A stretch of DNA of 64,000 nt from Oceanitalea stevensii. Its GTDB lineage: Bacteria; Actinomycetota; Actinomycetes; Actinomycetales; Actinomycetaceae. A program made the position numbers and the translations under genes. The stretch spans positions 1 to 64,000 of the forward strand of contig NZ_JACSPO010000007.1 of the NCBI RefSeq assembly GCF_014837105.1, given 5' to 3'. The notes beneath the pieces were generated by a model that was given only the letters and a program-made list of their open reading frames with translations, searched no databases and was not told where the DNA came from. Positions 25,714-34,325 of this stretch are shown piece after piece (position 1 is the stretch's first letter; each line of letters starts with the position of its first letter).

Positions 25714-26940
25714 ATGCGCATCCTGCACACCTCGGACTGGCACCTGGGGCGCACCCTGCACGGGGTGGACCTCGTCGAGCACCAGTCCGCCTTCCTCGAC
25801 CACCTCGTCGAGGTGGTGCGCCAGGAGCGCGTCGACGCCGTCCTCGTCGCCGGTGACGTGTACGACCGCGCGATCCCGCCCGTCGCCGTCGTCGACCTCC
25901 TCACCGACGCCCTGCTGCGGCTCACCGAGCTCACCCGTGTCGTGCTCACCCCGGGCAACCACGACTCCGCCACCCGGCTCGGCTTCGCGGCCCCGCTCTT
26001 CCGGGAGCGCCTGGCGGTGCGGGCGCGGGTGGAGGACCTCGCCCGGCCCCTCGAGCTGCCGTCCGCGGACGGCGGGTCCTGCGCGCTCGTCTACGCCCTG
26101 CCCTACCTCGACCCGGACACCACCCGCCACCGTCTCGCCGAGGAGGACGACGACGGCGCCCCCGCCGTCCCGGCGCGCTCGCACGAGGCGGTGGCCGCGG
26201 CCGCCATGCGACGGGTGCGCGCGGACCTCGCCTCCCGGCGTGCCACGGGCCCGCGCGTTCCCGCCGTCGTCATGGCCCACGCCTTCGTCGTCGGGGGGCG
26301 GGCCTCGGAGTCCGAGCGGGACATCCGGGTCGGGGGCGTGGACGCCGTCCCGCTCGACGTCCTCTCGGGCGCCGGCACGGACGGTCCGTCACCGGACTAC
26401 GTGGCCCTGGGCCACCTCCACGGTCCGCAGCGGGTCGGGCCGCAGCCCGTGGCCGGGGAGCCGGGCACGCTCGCCCGGTACTCCGGCTCGCCGCTGGCCT
26501 ACTCCTTCTCCGAGATGCACCACGCGAAGTCGAGCGTGCTCCTCGAGCTGGGGGCCGGCGGCGTCGGGCACGTCGAGCTCGTGCCCACGCCCTGCCCGCG
26601 GCGTCTGTCGGAGGCGTCGGGCAGCCTCGAGGAGCTCCTCTCCCCCGCCTTCGACGCCCAGGCGCAGGACTGGGTGCGGGTCGCGGTCACCGACACGGCG
26701 CGGCCCCGCGACCTCTACGCCCGGGTGCGGGCCCGGTTCCCGCACGCGCTCGTCGTCCAGCACCGTCCCGCCGTGCCGCTCACCGGCGGCCCGGCCCGCG
26801 CCGTCACCGCCGCGCGGGACCCGCTCGAGGTGACGGCCGAGTTCGTCCAGGAGGTCACCGGTGGGGCGCCCACCGCGGCCGAGACCGCCGTGCTGCGCGC
26901 CGCCTACGAGGCCGCGCTCGCCGCCGAGAGGAGCGCCTGA
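25714..26940 (+). CDS. sbcD: Exonuclease subunit SbcD (Mre11-type nuclease)
   Basis: The nuclease half of SbcCD (Rad50-Mre11 type), which cleaves hairpins and blocked DNA ends. 408 residues. All phosphodiesterase motifs are visible: HTSDWHLGR, VAGDVYDRAIPP, LTPGNHDSATRLG, VVMAHAFVVGG and VALGHLHGPQRV, with the capping domain LARYSGSPLAYSFSE downstream. The stop is separated from the sbcC ATG by one base, so translation is coupled. Confidence 0.96.
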   Translation: MRILHTSDWHLGRTLHGVDLVEHQSAFLDHLVEVVRQERVDAVLVAGDVYDRAIPPVAVVDLLTDALLRLTELTRVVLTPGNHDSATRLGFAAPLFRERLAVRARVEDLARPLELPSADGGSCALVYALPYLDPDTTRHRLAEEDDDGAPAVPARSHEAVAAAAMRRVRADLASRRATGPRVPAVVMAHAFVVGGRASESERDIRVGGVDAVPLDVLSGAGTDGPSPDYVALGHLHGPQRVGPQPVAGEPGTLARYSGSPLAYSFSEMHHAKSSVLLELGAGGVGHVELVPTPCPRRLSEASGSLEELLSPAFDAQAQDWVRVAVTDTARPRDLYARVRARFPHALVVQHRPAVPLTGGPARAVTAARDPLEVTAEFVQEVTGGAPTAAETAVLRAAYEAALAAERSA

Positions 26941-26941
26941 C

Positions 26942-29941
26942 ATGCGCATCCACCACCTGAGCCTCGAGGCCGTCGGGCCCTTCGCCGGGCACCACGAGGT
27001 CGACCTCGACCAGCTCTCCGCCGGCGGGCTCTTCCTCCTCGAGGGACCCACCGGTTCGGGCAAGTCCACCCTCATCGACGCCATCACCTTCGGCCTCTAC
27101 GGCACCCTGGGCAGCCCCGCGCGCGACGACCGTCTGCCCTCGGCGCACGCCGCCGGTGCGGAGCCGGTCATCGAGGTCGTCTTCTCCACCGGTGCGGGCA
27201 TCTACCGGGTGCGCCGCACCCCCGCCTTCCAGCGCCCCAAGCGTCGCGGCGAGGGCACCACCCGGCAGAACGCCACCGCCAAGCTGTGGCGCCTGGAGTC
27301 GGTCTCGGACCCCTCCGGTGAACCGCTCGCCACCACCACGCAGGAGGTCGGCACCGAGGTCCGGCGGATCGTGCGGCTGGACCGCAGCCAGTTCAGCCAG
27401 ACCGTCGTGCTCCCCCAGGGGCGTTTCTCCACCTTCCTGCGCGCCAGGCCGGACGAGCGCGCCGCCGTCCTCCAGGACGTCTTCGGCACCGAGGTGTACC
27501 AGCGGGTCCAGGACCAGCTCGTCGCCATGGCCCGCGAGGCGCGCAAGGAGCTCGAGGCCGCGCGCCGGGAGGTCACCGGGTGCGTGGGCAACCTCGGCTC
27601 CCTGCTCCCCGACGACGACGCGTCCGTCACCGTCCTCGAGCAGGCGGCCGCCGAGCTCGACGCCACGGCGATGGAGGAGGCCGCCTCCGCCCTCGTGGCC
27701 CGCGCCGAGCGCGAGCACGCCGCTGCGGAGGCGGGCCGCGAGGAGGCGCGCGCGGCCGAGCGGGTGGCCCAGCGCGCGCTCGACGCCGAGCAGGACCTCG
27801 CGCGGCGGGTCCGCCGTCGCCGGGAGCTGCTCGCGGAGCAGGAGCAGCTCGCGGCGCGTGCGGACGCCGTCACGGCGCTCGGGGAGGAGCTCGCAGCCGC
27901 CCGACGGGCCGCCGTGGCCGCCGGGGCGCTGCGGGCCGAGGCCGCGGCACGAGCGGCCGTCGAGCACGCCGAGGAGCAGCTCGCGCGGGTGTGCGCCGCC
28001 TCCGCCGACGGCCCCGACGCCGACCTCACCGACCTCGCGCTCGGCGCCCTCCGGGAGCTGGTCACCACCCTCACCGGCGAGCGCGGAGGTCTCGTCGAGC
28101 TCCTCACGCTCGAGGCCGGCCTGGCCACCCGGGAGACGGCGGCCGAGGCGGACGAGACCGCCCTCGCCGCGCGCCGCACCGCGCTGGAGGGACGCCGTGC
28201 GGTCCTCGCGTCGCGGCCCGCTCAGCGGGAACGGCTCTCGCAGGCGCTGAGCCGGATCCAGCGCGAGGCGATGAGCGTGCCCGCCGCCGAGGCCCGGGTC
28301 ACCGCCTGCCGCGCGGTGCGCGACGCCGCTCGTGACGTCGAGCAGCGCCTCACCCACCTCGTCGCCGCCGAGGCCGCGGTCACCGCGGCCACCTCCCGCG
28401 CCACGGCCGCCACGCAGGAGGAGCAGACCGTCAGGAGCCGCTGGATCGCCGGGATGGCGGGCAGCCTCGCCGCGGAGCTCGAGCCCGGCACGCCGTGCAC
28501 CGTGTGCGGCGCCACCGAGCACCCCGCCCCCGCACCACGCTCCCCGGAGCACACCACCGCGCAGGACGTCGACGCCGCCGCGGCCCGGCGCGCACGGGCC
28601 GAGGACGCCGTCGGCGCTGCCCGGGAGACCCGCGCCCAGGCCGAGGCCCGCCTCCGTGCCGCGCAGGAGGCCTCGGGCGGGACCGCCCTCGCCGACGCCG
28701 AGGAGTCCCTCACGGCGGCCGGGCAGGAGCTCAAGGACGCGCAGGACGCCGTTCGCCTGGCCACGCTGCACGAGCAGGAGCTCGCCGTCTTCGACGAGGA
28801 GACCGACACGCTGCGGGAGGCCGTCAGCGGCGAGGAGAACGCGCTCGCCGCCGCCACCGAGGAGCTCCGGGGCCGGCGCGCCGCACTCGCCTCCGACCGG
28901 GAGCGCTGCGGCCGTGGCGCGGCGGAGGCCGGCACCGTCGCGGCCCGGGTCCAGCGCATCGAGAGCCGGCTGGGCACCGCGCGCCGGGTGGTGGAGGCCC
29001 GCGACGCGCACCACGCCGCTCGTCGGCGGCAGGACGAGTCGGCCGCCGCCCTGGCGGCCGCGCTCACCGAGGCGGGTTTCGCCGACGCCGCGGAGGCCGG
29101 CGCCGCCCAGCTCCCCGCCACCCGGATGGCCGAGCTCGAGCGGGAGGTCGCCGAGCACCGTGCCGCGACCGCCCGGGTGCGCGAGTGCCTCGCCGAGGCA
29201 CCCATCGCCTCGCTCACCGGCGAGGAGGTGCCCAGGGTCGAGGAGACGCAGGCCCTGCACGCGGAGCGGCAGACCGCGCTCATCTCCGCCACCGAGCTCG
29301 CCGGCCGGGCCGCGGACTCCCTCACCCGGCTGCGCCGTTGCCACCGGTCCCTCAGCGAGGTCCTCGCGCGGCACCACGCCGTCACCGAGCGCGCCGCGCC
29401 GGTGCTGCGGATGGGTGAGCTCGCGGCCGCGGGCGAGGGCAACGCCCGCGCCACCACCCTGTCGACCTTCGTCCTGCTGCGCCGCTTCGAGGACGTCGTC
29501 GCCGCCGCGAACGACCGCCTCGCCGTCATGTCCGACGGCCGCTACTCCCTCACCCGGATCGACGAGCGGGAGGGGCGCTCCCGCAAGGCCGGGCTCGGCC
29601 TCGCCGTCCACGACCACGTCACCGAGACCACGCGCGACCCGCACACCCTGTCCGGAGGCGAGACCTTCTACGTCTCGCTGTGCCTGGCCCTGGGCCTGGC
29701 GGACGTCGTCACGAGCGAGGCCGGCGGCATCTCCCTCGACACGCTCTTCATCGACGAGGGCTTCGGCTCCCTCGACCCGCACACCCTGGACGGCGTGCTC
29801 GGCGAGCTGAGCCGGCTCCAGGCCGGGGGACGCGCCGTCGGCATCGTCAGCCACGTGAGCGAGCTCAAGGAGCGCATCGCCGACCGCATCGAGGTCCGCC
29901 GGCTGCCGTCCGGCGCCTCGACGCTCACCGTGCGGGCCTGA
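26942..29941 (+). CDS. sbcC: Exonuclease subunit SbcC (Rad50-type SMC ATPase)
   Basis: The ATPase partner of SbcD. 999 residues. Walker A LEGPTGSGKSTLIDAI is near residue 35, the Q-loop region LDRSQFSQTVVLPQGRFSTFL follows, then long Ala/Glu/Arg coiled coils. The zinc hook CTVC is near residue 518, in the middle of the coils. The C-terminal head has the signature LSGGETFYVSLCLALGLADVV near 902 and Walker B/D-loop LFIDEGFGSLD near 937. The strong Ala/Glu bias is expected of the coil, and the gene is intact. Confidence 0.96.
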   Translation: MRIHHLSLEAVGPFAGHHEVDLDQLSAGGLFLLEGPTGSGKSTLIDAITFGLYGTLGSPARDDRLPSAHAAGAEPVIEVVFSTGAGIYRVRRTPAFQRPKRRGEGTTRQNATAKLWRLESVSDPSGEPLATTTQEVGTEVRRIVRLDRSQFSQTVVLPQGRFSTFLRARPDERAAVLQDVFGTEVYQRVQDQLVAMAREARKELEAARREVTGCVGNLGSLLPDDDASVTVLEQAAAELDATAMEEAASALVARAEREHAAAEAGREEARAAERVAQRALDAEQDLARRVRRRRELLAEQEQLAARADAVTALGEELAAARRAAVAAGALRAEAAARAAVEHAEEQLARVCAASADGPDADLTDLALGALRELVTTLTGERGGLVELLTLEAGLATRETAAEADETALAARRTALEGRRAVLASRPAQRERLSQALSRIQREAMSVPAAEARVTACRAVRDAARDVEQRLTHLVAAEAAVTAATSRATAATQEEQTVRSRWIAGMAGSLAAELEPGTPCTVCGATEHPAPAPRSPEHTTAQDVDAAAARRARAEDAVGAARETRAQAEARLRAAQEASGGTALADAEESLTAAGQELKDAQDAVRLATLHEQELAVFDEETDTLREAVSGEENALAAATEELRGRRAALASDRERCGRGAAEAGTVAARVQRIESRLGTARRVVEARDAHHAARRRQDESAAALAAALTEAGFADAAEAGAAQLPATRMAELEREVAEHRAATARVRECLAEAPIASLTGEEVPRVEETQALHAERQTALISATELAGRAADSLTRLRRCHRSLSEVLARHHAVTERAAPVLRMGELAAAGEGNARATTLSTFVLLRRFEDVVAAANDRLAVMSDGRYSLTRIDEREGRSRKAGLGLAVHDHVTETTRDPHTLSGGETFYVSLCLALGLADVVTSEAGGISLDTLFIDEGFGSLDPHTLDGVLGELSRLQAGGRAVGIVSHVSELKERIADRIEVRRLPSGASTLTVRA

Positions 29942-29944
29942 GGC

Positions 29945-30427
29945 TCAGCCCCGCAGCTCGCGGGCGAGGACCTCACGCTCGACGATGTCGTGCCACAGGA
30001 GGCCGTGCTCGGCGGCGCGGTCCACGGCGGCGTCGTCCGTGAGGGCCGCGGTCACCGCCTCCTCCGCCCCCGGCTCGTCGACGTGGATGCTCACGACGTC
30101 CGACCACGGGACGATCGACCGCACCTCGACCGCGCTGGGAAGCTGGTCGTCGCCCTCCTGCCACGGGCGGGCACGCTCCGGGACGACGACGCCGGAGTCG
30201 GCGACGTCGGCAGCGACGACCACCCGACGGGGCACCGCGGAGGACGCGGCGCGCAGGTGGACGACGCTCTCGTCGGCCGCGGCGAGCATCGCGCTCGCCT
30301 CCAGACCCTCGTCGTCCTCGTCCGGCAGCGCGCGCCGCAGCTCGGCGGTCACCGCGTGCGCCCAGCGCGGCGGCAGACCGGCCGGTCGGCTGAGGTCCGC
30401 GCTCGTGGCCGGCAAGTAGATCCGCAT
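29945..30427 (-). CDS. DUF6912 family protein
   Basis: A 160-residue actinobacterial conserved protein. It starts MRIYLPATSADLSRPAGLPPRWAHAVT, which matches the DUF6912 family start MRVYLPxT, and contains ALPDEDDEGLEASAMLAAADESVVHL and RRVVVAADV strands. Soluble, no signal, function unknown. AAGAAT at 30439-30434 lies 6 nt before the ATG, so it may be leaderless. It converges on sbcC with only 3 bp between stops and lies 35 bp from the CpaE-like stop upstream on the same strand. The longer upstream reading frame is a shadow of the neighbour. Confidence 0.75.
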   Translation of the reverse strand: MRIYLPATSADLSRPAGLPPRWAHAVTAELRRALPDEDDEGLEASAMLAAADESVVHLRAASSAVPRRVVVAADVADSGVVVPERARPWQEGDDQLPSAVEVRSIVPWSDVVSIHVDEPGAEEAVTAALTDDAAVDRAAEHGLLWHDIVEREVLARELRG

Positions 30428-30462
30428 GCCGACATTCTTCCGCACGGACGTACGAAAGCGCG

Positions 30463-31746
30463 TCATCCCGCGCCGGTGCGGCCCGCCCGGAGAACCCGCC
30501 CCGGTGTCCTCCGCCGCCTGCGGCCCGCCCGCGACTCCGCCGCCGGGCCGGCGACGCGCTCGGCCAGGTCCCGCAGGGCCGTGCGCGCCCTGCTGCCGGG
30601 GGCGACCTCCGCGAGCGTGGCGCCGCGCAGCACGGCGCGGTCGAGCGCGGGCCGGTCGTCGGGGACGAGCACCGGCGCGCTCACGCCGGCGAAACGGGCG
30701 AGGGACTCGACGACGGCCTGCTCCGGGCTCGCACCCGTCGCCGAGCCACGGACCCGGTTGACGACGACCACGCGCTGGGCGTGCGGCGCGGTGACCCCCG
30801 ACTCGCTGAGCTCCTGGAGCGCCATGACGAGACGGTGCATCCCGACCGGCTCGGCGGCACCGACCACGACGACGACGTCCGCCGCCCCCAGCGCCGACAG
30901 TGCCGCCTGGTGGCGGCGCGGGGCGATCCCGCCGGTGAGGCCACCGACGGGGTCGTCGATCCCCGCCCCGACGTCCACGACGGTCCACCCGGCCAGCTCC
31001 CGGGCCCGCTCCCACACGACGTCGAGCGAGGCGGCGGGCAGCTCGCGCCACCGGTCGGCCCGCGTGAGGCCGGTGAGGAGCCGGGGCCCGCGCTCCAGCC
31101 GTCGCGTGAGGGAGCGGAGGGACCCGGCGTCGAGCCGCCCGTCCCCCGCGAGCCGGGCGGCAGCCGCGAGGCCGGCGGTCTCGTCGAGGACACCGAGCAC
31201 CTGGGTGACGCTCGGTGCCTCGGTGTCGGCGTCCACGAGCAGCACCTCGCCGCGGTCACTGAGCTCCTGCGCGAGGTTGACGGCCACGGTCGTGCGCCCG
31301 GGTGACCCCCGCGGGCCCCACACGACGGCGACCCGCCCGGCCGGGTCGCCGGTGTCCTCGGGGACGGGCGGGGCCGGCGCCGCGACCACGGCGGGCTCGC
31401 TCCCGGCGAGCTCGGCGACCACCCGCGCCCACTCCTCCGCCCCTGCGGCCTCCCACGTCACCGTCGTCGCACCCAGGGCCCGGCACCGCTCGGCGTCCTC
31501 CTCGGCAGCGACGAGGACGGTACGCACCCCGCTGCCCGCGAGCTGGCGCAGCACCGGCCGGTCCAGGCCCGGCAGCTCGGCCGACAGGACGGCGAGGGAG
31601 CCCAGTCCGGCCAGCCCGGCGGCCACGACCTCGGGCACGTCGGCGCAGCGGCGCACCACCTGCAGGCCGGTGCCGGGGGCGTCGAGCAGCGAGACGAGCT
31701 CGGCCTCGTCGGGGCCGGTGAGGGCGAGGAGCACGCCGGTCGTCAC
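30463..31746 (-). CDS. CpaE-like P-loop ATPase (MinD/ParA superfamily)
   Basis: A 427-residue protein. Residues 1-130 resemble a receiver-like alpha/beta domain (GVLLALTGPDEAELVSLL, AVLSAELPGLD), as in CpaE. An AAA/MinD-type ATPase starts at about 139 with VVWGPRGSPGRTTVAVNLAQEL; this deviates from the strict KGGxGKT loop because Arg replaces the second Lys. LLVDADTEAPSVTQVLGV and VVVVVGAAEPVGM follow. CpaE positions type-IVc pilus or related machinery in other bacteria; no pilus genes are here. GTG overlaps the upstream SAF gene stop (GTGA). It could equally have a regulatory role. Confidence 0.75.
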   Translation of the reverse strand: MTTGVLLALTGPDEAELVSLLDAPGTGLQVVRRCADVPEVVAAGLAGLGSLAVLSAELPGLDRPVLRQLAGSGVRTVLVAAEEDAERCRALGATTVTWEAAGAEEWARVVAELAGSEPAVVAAPAPPVPEDTGDPAGRVAVVWGPRGSPGRTTVAVNLAQELSDRGEVLLVDADTEAPSVTQVLGVLDETAGLAAAARLAGDGRLDAGSLRSLTRRLERGPRLLTGLTRADRWRELPAASLDVVWERARELAGWTVVDVGAGIDDPVGGLTGGIAPRRHQAALSALGAADVVVVVGAAEPVGMHRLVMALQELSESGVTAPHAQRVVVVNRVRGSATGASPEQAVVESLARFAGVSAPVLVPDDRPALDRAVLRGATLAEVAPGSRARTALRDLAERVAGPAAESRAGRRRRRTPGRVLRAGRTGAG

Positions 31747-32393
31747 GGGCCGCCGCCCGGGACCGGGACGACGACGATCTGCCCCTCCCCGCTCTGTGCG
31801 GCGAGGACGTCGGGCAGCTCCTCCTGCGGGACGAGGACCTGGACCGCGGAGCCGCCGGCACCGGCGAAGAGCGAGTCCGCCTCGAGGAGCTCGGAGACGA
31901 GGAGCCCCTCGGCGAGCAGGCGCGGGGGTTCGGCCGCACTCTCCTCCTGCAGCCCGGGCAGGGCGGGCGCCGTCACCCACAGGTCGACGGCCGCCCCCTT
32001 GACGACGCCGCTGGGGGCGGCACCCGGCAGGCCGACGACGACCGGGCGCAGCTCCACCTCGGCCGGGCTGCCGACGGCGGCCGCCGGGACGAGCTCCCCG
32101 GCACCGATCACCCGGGTGACGACGGCGTCGTCGGGCAGGTCCTCACCGGCGACGACGTAGGCGTCGGCGAGTCCGTCGGGACGCACGGCGTGCGGCCGCA
32201 GCTCGGCGTCGGCCAGCCGGTCGCCCGGCGTCAGCGCCTCGACGGCGAGGAGGACGTCGGTCGTGCGGTCGGCCCGGGCGACCGCCCAGCTGCCGAGCGC
32301 CACCGAGGCGGCGACGAGGAGCACACCCACCCCCAGGCGCGGGTCGCGCCAGCTGGGACGTCTCAGCCGCTGTGCTCCGTCGTCGTCGCTCAT
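31743..32393 (-). CDS. SAF-domain membrane protein (CpaB/RcpC-like)
   Basis: A 216-residue protein with one N-terminal TM helix (LGVGVLLVAASVALGSWAVA) and a SAF domain at about 45-115: VLLAVEALTPGDRLADAELRPHAV, then DDAVVTRVIGAGELVPAAAV. SAF/CpaB proteins sit in the cell envelope with secretion systems. It overlaps the CpaE-like gene by 4 nt, so the two form an operon. The promoter side shows GGAGGGGAG before the ATG. No secretin, prepilin or secretion ATPase is present nearby, so any pilus role is unproven. Confidence 0.75.
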   Translation of the reverse strand: MSDDDGAQRLRRPSWRDPRLGVGVLLVAASVALGSWAVARADRTTDVLLAVEALTPGDRLADAELRPHAVRPDGLADAYVVAGEDLPDDAVVTRVIGAGELVPAAAVGSPAEVELRPVVVGLPGAAPSGVVKGAAVDLWVTAPALPGLQEESAAEPPRLLAEGLLVSELLEADSLFAGAGGSAVQVLVPQEELPDVLAAQSGEGQIVVVPVPGGGP

Positions 32394-32530
32394 CGCACTC
32401 CCCTCCGCGTGCTTGGGCCTATGGTGCCCGCTCGACGCCGGGCGCGGGCGCGTTCTCCACAGCGTTCTGTCCCGACCCGCCTGTGCACAGGGTGGACCGC
32501 CGGTCCCCGCGCCGGTGACAGAATGGGCCT

Positions 32531-32746
32531 ATGGCGCGCTTCCTCACCCTCGCGGACGTCGCGGAGGAGCTGTCGGTGTCTGTGGCCCAGGCCCGCTCCC
32601 TCGTGCGCTCGGGCGACCTTCCCGCGATCCAGGTGGGCGGCCGCGGCGTGTGGCGGGTGGAGGCCGTGGTCCTCGAGGAGTACATCCAGCGGCAGTACGC
32701 CCGCACCCGGTCGGCCCTGGCCCGCGGGGAGGACCTCGGGGACTGA
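32531..32746 (+). CDS. BldC-like helix-turn-helix DNA-binding protein (MerR/excisionase fold)
   Basis: A 71-residue one-domain protein: MARFLTLADVAEELSVSVAQARSL is the winged-helix DNA-reading part, followed by VRSGDLPAIQVGGRGVWRVEAVVLEEYI, the family wing. This resembles the actinobacterial BldC developmental regulator and small excisionase-like proteins. CAGAAT at 32519-32524 lies 6 nt before the ATG and there is no ribosome site, so it is likely leaderless. Divergent from the CpaB-like gene. The locus matches the conserved actinobacterial order ahead of the LysM and Rv3235 genes. Confidence 0.85.
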   Translation: MARFLTLADVAEELSVSVAQARSLVRSGDLPAIQVGGRGVWRVEAVVLEEYIQRQYARTRSALARGEDLGD

Positions 32747-32756
32747 GGCCCCCGTG

Positions 32757-33266
32757 TCAGGCGGTCTGCACCGCCAGCACGTGCGCGAGCGCGACGGCGA
32801 CGGCGGCGCCCGGCCCGGCCTCGACGTCGACGTGGTCGGCCGCGACGCGGGTGATGCGGCCCCGGTAGTCACCGGCCGTCGTCCGCACGACGACCTCGCT
32901 CTGCTCCCGCGCCACGGCGCGCAGCACGTGCGTCAGCCGCAGCCGCCGCTCGACGACCGGCGCCTCGGGCGCTGCCGCCCCCAGTGACCGGGCCGCCGCG
33001 ACGGCGGAGGTCGGCACGAGGACGCGGCGGCCGGCGTCGCCGACGAGGAGCCACTGCACGGCCGCGTCGAGGACGGTGCCGCGCACGTCGCTGCCGTCGC
33101 GCAGCCGCAGCGCCACCTCCCGGCCGTGGCGGGCGCGGAGGCGGTCCGCGAGGGACACCTGCGCCTGCTCGGCCTCGGCGAGGTCGGCGACCTCCTCGTC
33201 CTCGGCCAGCCGCGCCGCCTGGAGGAACTGGCGCTCGAGGTCGTCGAAGAGGGCTTCCCACCGCAT
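32757..33266 (-). CDS. Conserved actinobacterial hypothetical protein
   Basis: A 169-residue protein. The N-terminus MRWEALFDDLERQFLQAARL is a helix; the middle ALRLRDGSDVRGTVLDAAVQWLLVGD and DYRGRITRVAADHVDVEAG read like two small beta-barrel (SH3/Sm-like) units. Function unknown. It converges with the BldC-like gene (10 bp between stops). TACCGT at 33278-33273 lies 6 nt before the ATG, so it is probably leaderless and its transcript starts in the same 132-bp region as that of the LysM gene. Confidence 0.7.
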   Translation of the reverse strand: MRWEALFDDLERQFLQAARLAEDEEVADLAEAEQAQVSLADRLRARHGREVALRLRDGSDVRGTVLDAAVQWLLVGDAGRRVLVPTSAVAAARSLGAAAPEAPVVERRLRLTHVLRAVAREQSEVVVRTTAGDYRGRITRVAADHVDVEAGPGAAVAVALAHVLAVQTA

Positions 33267-33272
33267 CGGCCC

Positions 33273-33278
33273 ACGGTA
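33273..33278 (-). promoter_or_regulatory. Candidate -10 element of a leaderless transcript (conserved hypothetical)
   Basis: TACCGT on the minus strand, 6 nt before the start at 33266, with no ribosome site. Confidence 0.5.
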
Positions 33279-33350
33279 GTGCCCGTCCACACCCGGCGCT
33301 CCCCTCTGGACAGCGGCCCGGTCGCGGCGTAGACATGTGACCCAAGTCGC

Positions 33351-33380
33351 ATCAAACGACATCAAACGTCATCGTCCGAC
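33351..33380 (+). repeat. Three tandem 10-bp repeats in the divergent promoter region
   Basis: ATCAAACGAC, ATCAAACGTC and ATCGTCCGAC follow one another with exactly 10 bp per unit, that is one helical turn. They lie 18 bp upstream of the LysM gene ATG (33399) and upstream of the divergent hypothetical. Locally AT-rich in an otherwise very GC-rich window. Suggests a site for a protein binding direct repeats. Confidence 0.6.
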
Positions 33381-33398
33381 ACCACTCGGAGGCAACGG

Positions 33399-34325
33399 AT
33401 GCTCCGCACCGCCGCCCTGGCCGCCGTCGCGCTCGTCGCGTCGGCACTGCTCGGCCGCTGGTCCGTGGAGCTCGGCTCGCGCGGGGTCGCCCGCGTGGAC
33501 GAGGCCGTCGCGCTCGGGAGCGCGGCGGGCGGCACGCTCGTCGCGGCCTGGTACGCGCTGACGGCCATCGCCCTCCTCCTCGCCCAGCTGGCCGAGCTCG
33601 GCCGGCGCGCCCCGCGGCTCGCCCGCGGCCTACGAGCCGCCGTCGGCGTGGCGGGGGCACCGGTCCTGCGTCGCGCCGCGGTGCTCGGGGTCGGTGCCGG
33701 CCTGGCGCTGGCGGCCGTCCCCGCGAGCGCCGGCCCCGCGGCGGACGACACGGTCCCCCACGACCTGCGGCCGGGGGTGGGCTCCCTCTCCGTCCCGCGC
33801 ACGGCGCCGCCGGAGGAGCTGCCCGGTGCGGAGGAGCCGGCGCAGGGTGCGGCGTCCGCGCCGGAGCCCTCGGCGCCGGCGGACGAGGGGCCCGCGGGCC
33901 CGCCGAGCACGCCGTCCCCGCGGCCGGACGTCCCGTCGTCGGGCGCACCGCCGCAGGACCGGGGCCCGGCCGCCCCGTCGGACGACCGGGAGACTGCCGT
34001 CCCGTCGAGCGAGCAGGGCACCGCCGCCCTCCCCACGGTCGCGGCCGTCTCCGGCACCGGCACACCGGCGGACACCCCCACGGCACGCCCGCACGCGGCC
34101 GCTGGGAGCGAGGCGCACCGCGGCACCGCGAGGCATGTCGTCGAGCGCGGCGACTCGCTGTGGTCGATCGCGAAGGCGCACCTGGGCGAGGGCGCCACCG
34201 ACGCCGAGATCGCGGCCGAGTGGCCGCGCTGGCACACGACGAACCGCTCCGTCATCGGCGCGGACCCCCACCTCATCCACCCTGGCCAGGCTCTGCTGGC
34301 CCCCGACCCCGAGGAGCAGCGATGA
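33399..34325 (+). CDS. LysM peptidoglycan-binding membrane protein
   Basis: A 308-residue envelope protein. There are N-terminal TM segments (LRTAALAAVALVASALLG; GTLVAAWYALTAIALLLAQL; APVLRRAAVLGVGAGLALAAVPASAG), then a long Pro/Ala/Glu-rich extracellular spacer (about 110-235) and a LysM domain from about residue 243, VVERGDSLWSIAKAHLG to HPGQALLAPD. LysM binds peptidoglycan, so this protein probably tethers to or senses the wall. GGAGG precedes the ATG. It overlaps the Rv3235-family gene by 4 nt. Confidence 0.85.
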   Translation: MLRTAALAAVALVASALLGRWSVELGSRGVARVDEAVALGSAAGGTLVAAWYALTAIALLLAQLAELGRRAPRLARGLRAAVGVAGAPVLRRAAVLGVGAGLALAAVPASAGPAADDTVPHDLRPGVGSLSVPRTAPPEELPGAEEPAQGAASAPEPSAPADEGPAGPPSTPSPRPDVPSSGAPPQDRGPAAPSDDRETAVPSSEQGTAALPTVAAVSGTGTPADTPTARPHAAAGSEAHRGTARHVVERGDSLWSIAKAHLGEGATDAEIAAEWPRWHTTNRSVIGADPHLIHPGQALLAPDPEEQR

